DNA of 64,000 nt from NCBI GenBank assembly GCA_050953825.1, contig JBMNNF010000010.1, forward strand, positions 248,001 to 312,000, read 5' to 3'. Below, one piece after another: positions 36,455-44,919 of this stretch. A program made the translations under genes and the position numbers. Below the pieces are notes generated by a model that worked only from the letters and a program-made list of their open reading frames with translations, did not search any database and was not told where the DNA came from. The DNA is from DUQW01 sp050953825 (GTDB taxonomy: Bacteria > Bacillota_I > Bacilli_A > Acholeplasmatales > Acholeplasmataceae). Every line of letters starts with the position of its first letter. Position 1 is the stretch's first letter.

Positions 36455-38179
36455 ATGTTATACACACATAATAATGGCGAATTAACAATTAAAGATATTG
36501 ATAAACAAGTTAAATTAAAAGGATGGGTTAGCCGTGTTAGAAACTTAGGTGGCTTAGTTTTTATTGATCTTCGTGATATGCATGGTATTACTCAAGTAGT
36601 AGTTCACCCTGAAAACAAGTTTTATAATGAAGCTACTAAAGTAAGAAGCGAATATGTTATTTTAGCAGAAGGTAAAGTAATCAAAAGAGTTAGTCCTAAT
36701 AAACAGTTAAAAACTGGTGAAATCGAAGTTGAACTAACAAAATTAGAAATCTTAAGTACTGCTAATACACCACCGCTAATTGTAGCTGATGAAACTGATG
36801 CGTTAGAAGATGTAAGATTAAGATATCGTTATTTAGATTTACGACGTCCAGTTCAACAAAACTACTTGCTAAAGCGTAATGAAATTGTTAAATCAATTAG
36901 AAACACTTTATCAGATTTAGGATTTATTGAAGTAGAAACTCCAATTTTATCTAAATCAACTCCAGAAGGTGCTAGAGACTATTTAGTTCCTTCAAGAGTT
37001 AATCCAGGTAACTTTTACGCATTACCACAATCTCCGCAAATCTATAAACAATTATTAATGATTTCAGGGATTGAAAAGTATTATCAAATTGCTAAATGTT
37101 TTCGTGATGAAGACTTAAGAGCGGATCGTCAACCAGAGTTTACTCAAGTTGATATTGAAGCTTCATTTATCTCAGAGACAGATATTTTTGGATTTTTAGA
37201 AAAATTATTTGAAAACTTAATGAGGGATGTTTTAGGATTAGAAATTAAAACGCCATTTTTAAAAATGAAATATCACGATGCCCTTTTAAATTATGGGAGT
37301 GATAAACCGGATATGAGGTTTGAAAACTTAATTAGTGGTTATAATCACTTAATAAGAGATGATATTCCATTATTTGCTGGTAAAGAACATGTTAGAGGAG
37401 TTAAATTTTCTAATGCAAAGGAAATTACTCGCCGCGTGATTGATGAGTTAACTGAAATTGCCAAGAAAAATCATGCTGAAGCATTAGCTTTCATTCGTTT
37501 TGATGGTAATGATTATTCAGGAAGCGTCAGAAAGTTTTTAACTGAAGAAGATTTATTAGGATTAAATTTAGTCAAAGATGATATTTTATTTTTAGTTCCA
37601 GGTAAATTTGAAGATGTCAGCCAATCACTAGGAGCGGTTAGATTAGAAGTGGCGAAACGATTAAATTTAATTCCAGAAAATGTTTATCAATTTTTATGGG
37701 TTATTGACTGGCCATTACTGGAATATGATGAAGAGGAAAAACGATTTAGTGCCGCTCACCACCCATTTACTGCCCCACAAGTAGTAGATGATTTGAAAAA
37801 TAGACCACATGAAGCTTTAGCTAGAGCTTATGATATTGTTTTAAACGGATATGAAATTGGTGGAGGCTCAATTAGAATCCATAACCAAGATGTTCAACAA
37901 CTAATGTTTGAAACGTTAGGATTAAGTGATGAAGATATTCGGGATCGTTTTGGATTCTTTATTGAAGCGTTGAAATACGGAACTCCACCTCATGGTGGTA
38001 TTGCGTTAGGATTAGATCGAATCGTCATGATTTTAACCAATACAACTAATATTAGAGATGTGATTGCATTTCCGAAAAATCAAAATGCTCGTGACATTAT
38101 GAATCAATCACCATCCAGTGTTGATCAAAGTCAATTAGATGAATTAAAAATTAAGGTGATAAAAGATGAAAAGAAATGA
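36455..38179 (+). CDS. aspS: Aspartyl-tRNA synthetase
   Basis: AspS charges tRNA-Asp. It has the OB-fold anticodon domain (VKLKGWVSRVRNLGGLVFIDLRD in two parts), then motif 2 FRDEDLRADRQPEFTQVD, the bacterial GAD insertion domain (about 270-410) and motif 3 GGIALGLDRIVMIL. At 574 residues with the GAD insertion it is the bacterial discriminating-type architecture. The hisS-aspS order is conserved in Firmicutes. Its end overlaps the next gene by 14 bp. Confidence 0.96.
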   Translation: MLYTHNNGELTIKDIDKQVKLKGWVSRVRNLGGLVFIDLRDMHGITQVVVHPENKFYNEATKVRSEYVILAEGKVIKRVSPNKQLKTGEIEVELTKLEILSTANTPPLIVADETDALEDVRLRYRYLDLRRPVQQNYLLKRNEIVKSIRNTLSDLGFIEVETPILSKSTPEGARDYLVPSRVNPGNFYALPQSPQIYKQLLMISGIEKYYQIAKCFRDEDLRADRQPEFTQVDIEASFISETDIFGFLEKLFENLMRDVLGLEIKTPFLKMKYHDALLNYGSDKPDMRFENLISGYNHLIRDDIPLFAGKEHVRGVKFSNAKEITRRVIDELTEIAKKNHAEALAFIRFDGNDYSGSVRKFLTEEDLLGLNLVKDDILFLVPGKFEDVSQSLGAVRLEVAKRLNLIPENVYQFLWVIDWPLLEYDEEEKRFSAAHHPFTAPQVVDDLKNRPHEALARAYDIVLNGYEIGGGSIRIHNQDVQQLMFETLGLSDEDIRDRFGFFIEALKYGTPPHGGIALGLDRIVMILTNTTNIRDVIAFPKNQNARDIMNQSPSSVDQSQLDELKIKVIKDEKK

Positions 38180-38609
38180 TTATATCACTTGGGATGAATA
38201 TTTTATGGGAGTTGCCAAATTATCGGCAAGAAGATCAAAAGATCCAAATACCCAAGTTGGAGCTTGTATTATCAATCAAGATAAAAGAATTATTGGGATT
38301 GGTTATAATGGCTTGCCTCATGGCTGTGATGATGATGAATATCCATGGACTAATGAAGGAGATTTCGTGGAAACCAAATATCCTTATGTGGTTCATGCGG
38401 AGGCTAATGCAATTTTAAATGCGACTCAATCGTTAAAAGGTGCTCATTTATACGTTACATTATTTCCGTGTCATGAATGCATGAAATTAATTATTCAATC
38501 TGGGATTGTCGAAGTTATCTATGAAGATAACAAATATGAGGGTACCGAATCAAACATCGCTTCAATGAGAATGGCCCAATCGGCTAATATTAAACTAAGG
38601 AAATTATGA
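38166..38609 (+). CDS. dCMP deaminase (ComEB-like)
   Basis: This is a cytidine/deoxycytidylate deaminase-family zinc enzyme. The active site is in VVHAEANAILN (HAE motif) and LFPCHECMKLII (PCxxC). The region NTQVGACIIN is the usual family opening. At 147 residues it fits dCMP deaminase, which makes dUMP, the substrate of ThyA encoded at 5575. A tRNA adenosine deaminase is less likely given the GYNGLPHGCDDDE segment typical of dCMP deaminases. Confidence 0.9.
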   Translation: MKRNDYITWDEYFMGVAKLSARRSKDPNTQVGACIINQDKRIIGIGYNGLPHGCDDDEYPWTNEGDFVETKYPYVVHAEANAILNATQSLKGAHLYVTLFPCHECMKLIIQSGIVEVIYEDNKYEGTESNIASMRMAQSANIKLRKL

Positions 38610-39583
38610 AAAAAAATAACAAATTATTTTTGACTTTGATTTTTGCGGGATTTTATTTGTTACTAGCTTTATTTGTTCCCACCACATTTTCAGTAACTAT
38701 GCCTGGTGATATTGATCAAGTTAAAGATAATATCGTAATTGAGGGGGTAGAAAATTCAACAAATTTTTATACAACTTCAGTTTATTATATGACTCGAGTG
38801 ACACCAATTACTAGAATGTTACTAGAATTAAGTAATAAAAATAAAGTAGAAATGATGGGTGAACGAGCAAAAACGATTAGTAATCGTGATGATTATGAAA
38901 TGGGACAAGTTTCAAAAAAACACTCTTATCGAGCTAGTTTAATAAACGCTTATCGGGAAGCCAGTAAAATTGATAATACAATTTCAATCAATTATGAAGT
39001 CGTCGGATTAGTTTTATATTATAGACCTAGTAAAATCAAAGAGATTAAGATTGGTGATGTTATTACCAAAGTCAATGATGAAGTGGTTGATGAAACTAAT
39101 TATCAAAAGTTAATATTAGAAACTAAACACCCAACATTTACCCTAACAATTAAAAGAGAAAATCACGAGTTTGATTTTAATTATGAATATCAAAATGATA
39201 AATTTTATTTTGAATTTTATCCAAATATTATCATAACTCAAAGTCATCCGACTTTTGAACTTCCAGGAGAAGAATCAATTACGGGAGGGCCTAGTGGTGG
39301 TCTTATGCAAACATTAAATATTTATGTAAGTTTACTAAATCTAAACTTTGGAAATTTAAAAATTGCAGGTACTGGTACGATAAATTTGGATGGATCAGTA
39401 GGAAAAATTGGTGGCGAAGTGCAAAAAATTCACACCGCTAACAAGGCTAAAGTTGACGTATTCTTTATGGCTTTATTAAACCACAATCGAAAGGTTATTG
39501 ATATTGAAAAAAGTTTTGAGTATTATCCGGTTTCAACTTTTGCGGAAGCGGTTGAAATTTTACAAAATCATCTTGAGAAATGA
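38606..39583 (+). CDS. YlbL/SepM-like PDZ and Lon-type membrane protease
   Basis: An N-terminal membrane anchor (residues 6-26) is followed by an external region, a PDZ domain (about 130-205; VGLVLYYRPSK, IKIGDVITKVND) and a Lon-type (S16) serine-lysine protease domain. The catalytic Ser is in TGGPSGGLM and the Lys in VQKIHTANKAKVDVFF. At 325 residues it is close to Bacillus YlbL and Streptococcus SepM (about 340), which cleave proteins outside the membrane. It overlaps the deaminase stop by four bases. Confidence 0.88.
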   Translation: MKKNNKLFLTLIFAGFYLLLALFVPTTFSVTMPGDIDQVKDNIVIEGVENSTNFYTTSVYYMTRVTPITRMLLELSNKNKVEMMGERAKTISNRDDYEMGQVSKKHSYRASLINAYREASKIDNTISINYEVVGLVLYYRPSKIKEIKIGDVITKVNDEVVDETNYQKLILETKHPTFTLTIKRENHEFDFNYEYQNDKFYFEFYPNIIITQSHPTFELPGEESITGGPSGGLMQTLNIYVSLLNLNFGNLKIAGTGTINLDGSVGKIGGEVQKIHTANKAKVDVFFMALLNHNRKVIDIEKSFEYYPVSTFAEAVEILQNHLEK

Positions 39584-39636
39584 AGTTTTAGAAAATCGTT
39601 AAGTTTACTTTTACTAAACATAGAGGAGAAGGCAAT

Positions 39637-40188
39637 ATGATAATAGGATTAATTATAATCGCGCTTTTAATCGGTTTCGATCAAGGGACAAAACATTTAG
39701 CTAAATATTTACTTGAAGATAAACCGGGATCAGTTTGGATTCCAGGAGTTTTAACTTTTAACTATGTTCCAAATGATGGTGCCGCTTGGGGCATATTTTC
39801 TGGAAAACAATTTTTCTTCTTTTTAGTAACAATTATTGCGTTAGTTGCGTTTGGCTATCTATTTACTAAAATTGACTTAAAGAAAAAGAAGGTATATACT
39901 TCAGCGATTATCTTGTTAATTGCCGGAACACTTGGTAATGCTATTGATAGATTAGTTTTAGGATATGTCATTGATTTTATTCACATTCCATTTTTAACTT
40001 ATATTTTGGGTATCTTTAAAATACCTAATTTTACCTTTAATATTGCTGATTTATGTTTAACAGTTGGAATTATTTTATTAATTATTGATGTGATCTTTTT
40101 TGAATCAAAAAGAGAAAGAAATAAAGAAAGGGTTTCGTGTGTCTATGATACAGTGGAAAATAAAGGAAGAGAAGACGACGAGAATTGA
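39637..40188 (+). CDS. lspA: Signal peptidase II (lipoprotein)
   Basis: LspA cleaves lipoprotein signal peptides in the membrane; substrates in this window include the lipoproteins encoded at 46942 and 60429. It has four helices, the FNYVPNDGAAWGIFSG block and the catalytic aspartates in GNAIDRLVLGYVIDFI and FNIADLCL. At 183 residues it has about 20 extra charged C-terminal residues, within a region shared with the rluD frame. AGAGGAGAAGG precedes the ATG. Confidence 0.95.
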   Translation: MIIGLIIIALLIGFDQGTKHLAKYLLEDKPGSVWIPGVLTFNYVPNDGAAWGIFSGKQFFFFLVTIIALVAFGYLFTKIDLKKKKVYTSAIILLIAGTLGNAIDRLVLGYVIDFIHIPFLTYILGIFKIPNFTFNIADLCLTVGIILLIIDVIFFESKRERNKERVSCVYDTVENKGREDDEN

Positions 40189-41047
40189 TAAATTTTTGCA
40201 AGAAAAGACAAATCAATCGCGAAATCAAATCCAACAATTAATTAAATCTAGTCAAGTTTTGGTTAACCATAAAGAAACTAAACCGAGTTATATTTTACGA
40301 GTTGGTGATTTAGTCAGCCTTTCTTTGCCAGAAGAAAAGAAAGAAGAAGCTCCTAAAAAAGTTAATTTAAACTTAGAAATTATTTATGAAGATGAATATT
40401 TAGCTATAATAAATAAACCTAAAGGTTTAGTTGTTCACCCAAGTGATAGTTATGAAGGAACAACTTTAGTTAATGGGCTGTTATATGAATTTGATAAGCT
40501 CTCTAATCAAAGTGAGCCGTTTCGTCAAGGAATAGTGCATCGTTTAGACAAAGACACTTCGGGGCTTTTAATAGTTGGCAAAGACGATTTAGCGCATGAA
40601 AAATTAAAATTAATGTTTCAAAGATGTCAAATTAGGAAACACTATTTAGCAATTGTCTATCATGAATTTAAAGAGTATTGTGGAAATATTGAAAAACCGA
40701 TTATTAGGCATCCAAAACATCGTCAAATGATGACAACTGCTGAAACAGGAAGAAATGCGATTACTAAATATGAAGTTTTATCACAAAACAATGGTTTTGC
40801 ATATTTAAAATTAAACTTAGTAACTGGAAGAACCCATCAAATAAGAGTTCACTTAAAATCAATTAACCATCCAATATTAGGAGATCCAATTTATGGGCCG
40901 AAAAAGGTATATGGAAAAAGTGGACCATTTCTTCACGCCTATCAATTAGAATTTAATCACCCCATAACTAAAGAAAAACTCAACTTTATAGTTGAGCCTC
41001 CACAAGACTTTAAATTAGAGTTAGTTAAGCGTCACCTAGTAGTTTAG
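40145..41047 (+). CDS. rluD: RluD-family 23S rRNA pseudouridine synthase
   Basis: An N-terminal S4 domain (TRIDKFLQEKTNQSRNQIQ) is followed by the RluA/RluD catalytic domain. The catalytic Asp is in GIVHRLDKDTSGLLIVGK. The NKPKGLVVHPS and TGRTHQIRVHL motifs are standard. The frame is open back to 40100 inside lspA; I chose the ATG at 40145 (AAAGGG upstream), giving about 300 residues and a 44-bp overlap with lspA. The lspA-rluD order is conserved in Firmicutes. The 3' end overlaps rnhC by 23 bp. Confidence 0.92.
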   Translation: MIQWKIKEEKTTRIDKFLQEKTNQSRNQIQQLIKSSQVLVNHKETKPSYILRVGDLVSLSLPEEKKEEAPKKVNLNLEIIYEDEYLAIINKPKGLVVHPSDSYEGTTLVNGLLYEFDKLSNQSEPFRQGIVHRLDKDTSGLLIVGKDDLAHEKLKLMFQRCQIRKHYLAIVYHEFKEYCGNIEKPIIRHPKHRQMMTTAETGRNAITKYEVLSQNNGFAYLKLNLVTGRTHQIRVHLKSINHPILGDPIYGPKKVYGKSGPFLHAYQLEFNHPITKEKLNFIVEPPQDFKLELVKRHLVV

Positions 41048-41888
41048 TGACATTACGATAATTTAATTTAGCGTATTGCTTTAAGGTGTCAATGCCATGA
41101 GAAGTGATAATTTCTTTTAAAACTTCATCAACTTTTGGACCAGCGCCTTTTGGGAAAGTAATACCTAAAGCTCGACGATACTTAATCAACGCTACTAAAT
41201 AAGCATATCTAGCAATGATTGCTGCCGCTGCCACACTATAGTGAACATTTTCAGCTTTTTCGTGGAAGTTAATATCACGATAGACAATCTCTTCATCACG
41301 TAAATAGTTGAAATAATTACTTTCTGAACAAAACTTGTCTAAAATTACCGGAACTGGTAAGTCATATTTCATACTTGTTTTTAAAATAGCTTTATTATGA
41401 AGAAGAGCTTTAATCTTGTTTAGATTAAAACCTTGTCGTTTTGATACTTCGTTATATTTAATAGGGTGTAATACCATTAATGAATGAGTTAGTTTTTCGG
41501 CTAAAATTGGTGCTAATTTAATAATTTCACGATCACTCATTTTCTTAGAATCTCTAATATTTAGTGATTCTAAAAAAGGAATATCATCTAATTTTACTAA
41601 AGCGCTACAAACGACAATTGGTCCAAAAACATCACCAGTACCAACTTCATCGCTACCAATAGCTTCATAGTCTTTCAGGCCTAAACCTTCTTTAATTAAA
41701 ATAATTTCATCGGATACATCTAACCCTTTTAATAAGACGGTACCTGATTTGTAAGCGATGATTTCAACATTGCGATGAACCGCTTTAAAAAGGGCATGTT
41801 CGATATTATTTTCCACAATAAAATCTTGATATGCTATTAGCAAGTTATTAAGATTTTCTTGACTTAATGTAATAGAAAAATATTTCAA
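41025..41888 (-). CDS. rnhC: Ribonuclease HIII
   Basis: RNase HIII cuts RNA in RNA-DNA hybrids. An N-terminal TBP-like substrate-binding domain (residues 1-75) is followed by the catalytic domain starting AIGSDEVGTGDVFGP (first acidic residues) and including LNIRDSKKM and a late PVILDKFCSE. The start is a TTG at 41888 because AAAAGGGGTG lies just before it; the frame extends to 41906 but would include that site. At 287 residues it is close to Bacillus RnhC (about 310). Confidence 0.92.
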   Translation of the reverse strand: MKYFSITLSQENLNNLLIAYQDFIVENNIEHALFKAVHRNVEIIAYKSGTVLLKGLDVSDEIILIKEGLGLKDYEAIGSDEVGTGDVFGPIVVCSALVKLDDIPFLESLNIRDSKKMSDREIIKLAPILAEKLTHSLMVLHPIKYNEVSKRQGFNLNKIKALLHNKAILKTSMKYDLPVPVILDKFCSESNYFNYLRDEEIVYRDINFHEKAENVHYSVAAAAIIARYAYLVALIKYRRALGITFPKGAGPKVDEVLKEIITSHGIDTLKQYAKLNYRNVTKLLGDA

Positions 41889-41949
41889 AATATCACCCCT
41901 TTTCACCTAATATTATATCACGCTTTTTGAAAATTTGCGAGGACTTTTT

Positions 41950-44268
41950 ATGAGATTTGAGACCAAAACTTTAGAATTTGATAAGATTTTAAAGCTAGTT
42001 TCTAGACACGCTGTATCACATCGTGTTAAAGAAACTATTTTAGATTTACCAATTTATACTAACTTAGAAGTTGTTAGTAGTTTGTTAAATGAAACGAATG
42101 ATGCTTTAGAGGCAATAATCCGCTCATCTAATCTTTCGCTTGATCCAAAATATGACATTATCGAATCACTTAAAAGATTAGAAATTGGTTCCATTTTACA
42201 AACTAATGAATTATTGTTGGTCCATATCTTTTTAAAAGAAGAGGCAAGACTTAAAAATTATTCGTTTAATTTTAAAAAGATTAAACTTTCATTGCCTCAT
42301 CTTCAAAAATATTTTGATGATATCAATGTGCATGATGACTTACTAACACTACTAAATCAAACCATTGACCCAGATGGAAATATTTATGATACGGCTAGTT
42401 CAAATTTATTAAAGGTCAGAAGAATTCTTCAATCTAAAGTGGCAAGCGTGACTGAAAGAATGGAAAAACTAATGAATAAATACTCTGAATATTTAAATGA
42501 AAGAGTCGTAGTTATGAGAAATGATCGTTATTGTTTATGCATTAACCAATCATTTAAAAACAAAATTAAAGGGGTAGTTCATGATATTTCTAGCAGTGGT
42601 CAAACTGTATATATTGAGCCTGAAGAAATTAGAAGTATTACTTCAGAAATCGAGTTTTTAAAAGTAGAAGAGAAAAAGGAAATTTTAAAAATATTAGCTG
42701 AGGTTTCCAATAAATTAGCTATTCATATTGAAACCCTAAAAATCAATTTAGAAATTTTCTTAACGCTTGATTTAATTTATGCTAAAGCGAGTTATGCAAA
42801 AGAGGTAAGTGGAGTAATTCCAAAAGTTAATAATAAAGGTATAATTGATCTTCATTTAGCAAGACATCCATTAATTGATCCTAAAGAAATTGTACCAATC
42901 AATTTTTATTTAGATGAAAAAGCACCAACAATGATTATTACGGGTCCTAATACTGGTGGTAAGACTGTTGCTTTAAAAACCGTTGGCTTACTAACTTTAA
43001 TGACGCAATCGGGATTACTAATTCCAGCTCATGAAAAATCAGAAGTAGCCATTTTTGATAATATTTATGCTGATATTGGTGATGAGCAATCACTAGAACA
43101 ATCTCTGTCAACTTTTTCGAGTCATATGACAAAAATCAAACGAATTGTTGATAATGTTACTCCTAATGATTTGATTTTAATTGATGAATTAGGGAGTGGT
43201 ACTGACCCCATTGAGGGAACGTCATTAGCCATTTCAATTTTAGATTATTTAAGAAAATATCAACCAAGATTAATTATTACAACACACTATTCTGAATTAA
43301 AAATATACGCTTTTGAATCAAATGATATTGTTACTGCCAGTGTCGCTTTTGATACAGTAACTTTAGAACCTAAATATCACTTACAAATTGGCTCTACTGG
43401 CTCGTCTAACGCGATTTTAATCGCTAATAGACTAGGAATTAACCAAGAGATTATTGCTAACGCTAAAAAGCGTGTAAGCGGTCATCAAAGTGATATTGCT
43501 AAGATTATCGAAAACCTAGCCATTAAAGAACAAGAACTATTATCCAAAAAGAAAGAATATGAAGATAATTTAGTAACTCTTAATGAAAAAATCGATAAAT
43601 ATGAAAATTTATTATTAAAAAACCATCAAGAACAAGAACGGGCTTTAAAAGAAATTAGAGATAACGAAACTAAGATATGGAATGAAAAACATTTAGAAAT
43701 TCAACGACTTATCAAAGATTTAAAATCAAGAAAAGAGTTATCAGCTAAAGAAGAAGCCGAGATTAAGAGTGCCGTTAATAAACCACATACTAAAAAACAC
43801 ATTAAGACTGATTATAACTTTAAGGTTGGCGACTATGTCTTAATCCAATCATATCAACAAAGTGGTTTTATTAAAGAAATCAAAGGTGATGATTATTATA
43901 TTGATTTAGGACCGTTTGTTCTGAATTTTAAAAAGAGTGATTTAATTTTAACACCAAGACCAAAACCTGATCAAAAACTTGAAAGAAGAAGTTCGCGTGG
44001 AGGTGGTGAAACACCGATGAAACACGCTAGCATTGAGTTAGATTTAAGAGGAGTTAGATATGAAGAAGTTCATGAACTTTTAGATAAAGCGATTGATAAT
44101 TTATTGTTAAGTAATCTTAAGTCATTACGAATTATTCATGGTTATGGAACTGGAGCGGTGAAAAAGGCAGTTCATGAATACATTAATAATTCAAATTTAA
44201 TTAAATCACATCGTCCTGGTGGCGAAAATGAAGGGATGTTAGGAGTAACGGTGATTACCCTTAAATAA
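41950..44268 (+). CDS. mutS2: Endonuclease/ribosome-rescue ATPase MutS2
   Basis: The MutS2 layout is complete: N-terminal lever region, ATPase (Walker A MIITGPNTGGKTVALKTVG, Walker B LILIDELGSGTDPIEG), coiled coil (about 510-610), KOW-like part and a C-terminal Smr nuclease domain (IELDLRGVRYEEVHELLD, HGYGTGAVKKAVHEYI). At 772 residues it is standard. Family members suppress recombination or split stalled ribosomes. The ATG at 41950 has GCGAGGA upstream. rnhC is divergent next to it. Confidence 0.95.
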   Translation: MRFETKTLEFDKILKLVSRHAVSHRVKETILDLPIYTNLEVVSSLLNETNDALEAIIRSSNLSLDPKYDIIESLKRLEIGSILQTNELLLVHIFLKEEARLKNYSFNFKKIKLSLPHLQKYFDDINVHDDLLTLLNQTIDPDGNIYDTASSNLLKVRRILQSKVASVTERMEKLMNKYSEYLNERVVVMRNDRYCLCINQSFKNKIKGVVHDISSSGQTVYIEPEEIRSITSEIEFLKVEEKKEILKILAEVSNKLAIHIETLKINLEIFLTLDLIYAKASYAKEVSGVIPKVNNKGIIDLHLARHPLIDPKEIVPINFYLDEKAPTMIITGPNTGGKTVALKTVGLLTLMTQSGLLIPAHEKSEVAIFDNIYADIGDEQSLEQSLSTFSSHMTKIKRIVDNVTPNDLILIDELGSGTDPIEGTSLAISILDYLRKYQPRLIITTHYSELKIYAFESNDIVTASVAFDTVTLEPKYHLQIGSTGSSNAILIANRLGINQEIIANAKKRVSGHQSDIAKIIENLAIKEQELLSKKKEYEDNLVTLNEKIDKYENLLLKNHQEQERALKEIRDNETKIWNEKHLEIQRLIKDLKSRKELSAKEEAEIKSAVNKPHTKKHIKTDYNFKVGDYVLIQSYQQSGFIKEIKGDDYYIDLGPFVLNFKKSDLILTPRPKPDQKLERRSSRGGGETPMKHASIELDLRGVRYEEVHELLDKAIDNLLLSNLKSLRIIHGYGTGAVKKAVHEYINNSNLIKSHRPGGENEGMLGVTVITLK

Positions 44269-44278
44269 AGCATTACAA

Positions 44279-44307
44279 TTGTTAAAAATAAGCTTATAAT
44301 ATATAAT
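44279..44307 (+). promoter_or_regulatory. Sigma-A promoter of trxA
   Basis: TTGTTA (44279-44284), 17-bp spacer, perfect TATAAT (44302-44307), 32 bases before the trxA ATG, which has a strong TAGGAGG site. Confidence 0.8.
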
Positions 44308-44338
44308 CATTATGAATAACAAATAGGAGGTAATAACA

Positions 44339-44644
44339 ATGATTGAATATAAAGGCGAAAAATTTACTGATGTTGTTGGAAAAGGATTAGTCGTTGTTGA
44401 CTTTTTCGCTACATGGTGTGGACCTTGTCAAATGATTATGCCTGTTCTTGATCAAATTGCTGAAGAAGACAAGGCTGTATCAATTTATAAAGTTGACATC
44501 GATAAATATCGTGAATTAGCAATTGAACATCAAGTTAGAGGAGTACCAACTTTAATTTTATTTAAAGATGGCCAAGTAGTTGACAGAGCTTCTGGATACA
44601 GACCAAAAGCTAAAATTGTTGAGTGGATTAACTCATACAAATAA
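44339..44644 (+). CDS. trxA: Thioredoxin
   Basis: A 101-residue thioredoxin with the redox motif FFATWCGPCQMIMP (near residues 22-35) and the cis-proline loop RGVPTLILF. It reduces protein disulfides in the cytoplasm and may serve the peroxiredoxin encoded at 56255. It is transcribed alone between its own promoter and a terminator. Confidence 0.97.
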   Translation: MIEYKGEKFTDVVGKGLVVVDFFATWCGPCQMIMPVLDQIAEEDKAVSIYKVDIDKYRELAIEHQVRGVPTLILFKDGQVVDRASGYRPKAKIVEWINSYK

Positions 44645-44707
44645 AAACATGAATTAGATTAAATTGTCATTTCGTAAGTAAAAATATAAAACAAAAAAAT
44701 GATAATA

Positions 44708-44746
44708 AAAGGCTTGATATCGATATTAAATCGGCATCAAGCCTTT
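44708..44746 (+). terminator. Terminator-like hairpin after trxA
   Basis: AAAGGCTTGAT (44708-44718) pairs with ATCAAGCCTTT (44736-44746). The T tract after it is short and AT-mixed because the 81-bp repeat starts at once. Confidence 0.7.
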
Positions 44747-44827
44747 AAATTTAATTTGAATAAAAAAACAAAATAACCTTGACAAATATATATATATATA
44801 TTATTATAAGGGTGAAATAATAACATA
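44747..44827 (+). repeat. 81-bp direct repeat, left copy (long target-site duplication) with promoter
   Basis: Identical over 81 bases to 46815-46895 and directly adjacent to the IS1634-like element. It contains TTGACA (44779-44784), a 17-bp TA-rich spacer and TATTAT (44802-44807), a strong promoter pointing right. Elements of the IS1634/IS1549 group are known to make long, variable duplications, which explains it. Confidence 0.9.
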
Positions 44828-44854
44828 CCTGACTTTTGTAAATATTTTAATAAT

Positions 44855-44896
44855 AAAGGCACTTTTAAGCTTTACTAAGCCCAGAGGTGCCTTTTC
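44855..44896. terminator. Terminator inside the left end of the IS1634-like element
   Basis: AAAGGCAC (44855-44862) pairs with GTGCCTTT (44887-44894), flanked by T on one strand and A/T on the other. It would stop transcripts entering from the duplicated promoter on the left and could end the transposase mRNA on the other strand. Confidence 0.7.
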
Positions 44897-44919
44897 ATCT
44901 TCTTGCGAATTAAAAGTTG

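Noticed and set aside
44785..44801. TA dinucleotide tract as a microsatellite or phase-variable switch.
   Set aside because: The tract is the same length in both 81-bp copies and forms a 17-bp promoter spacer. Phase variation is possible but nothing here shows it.
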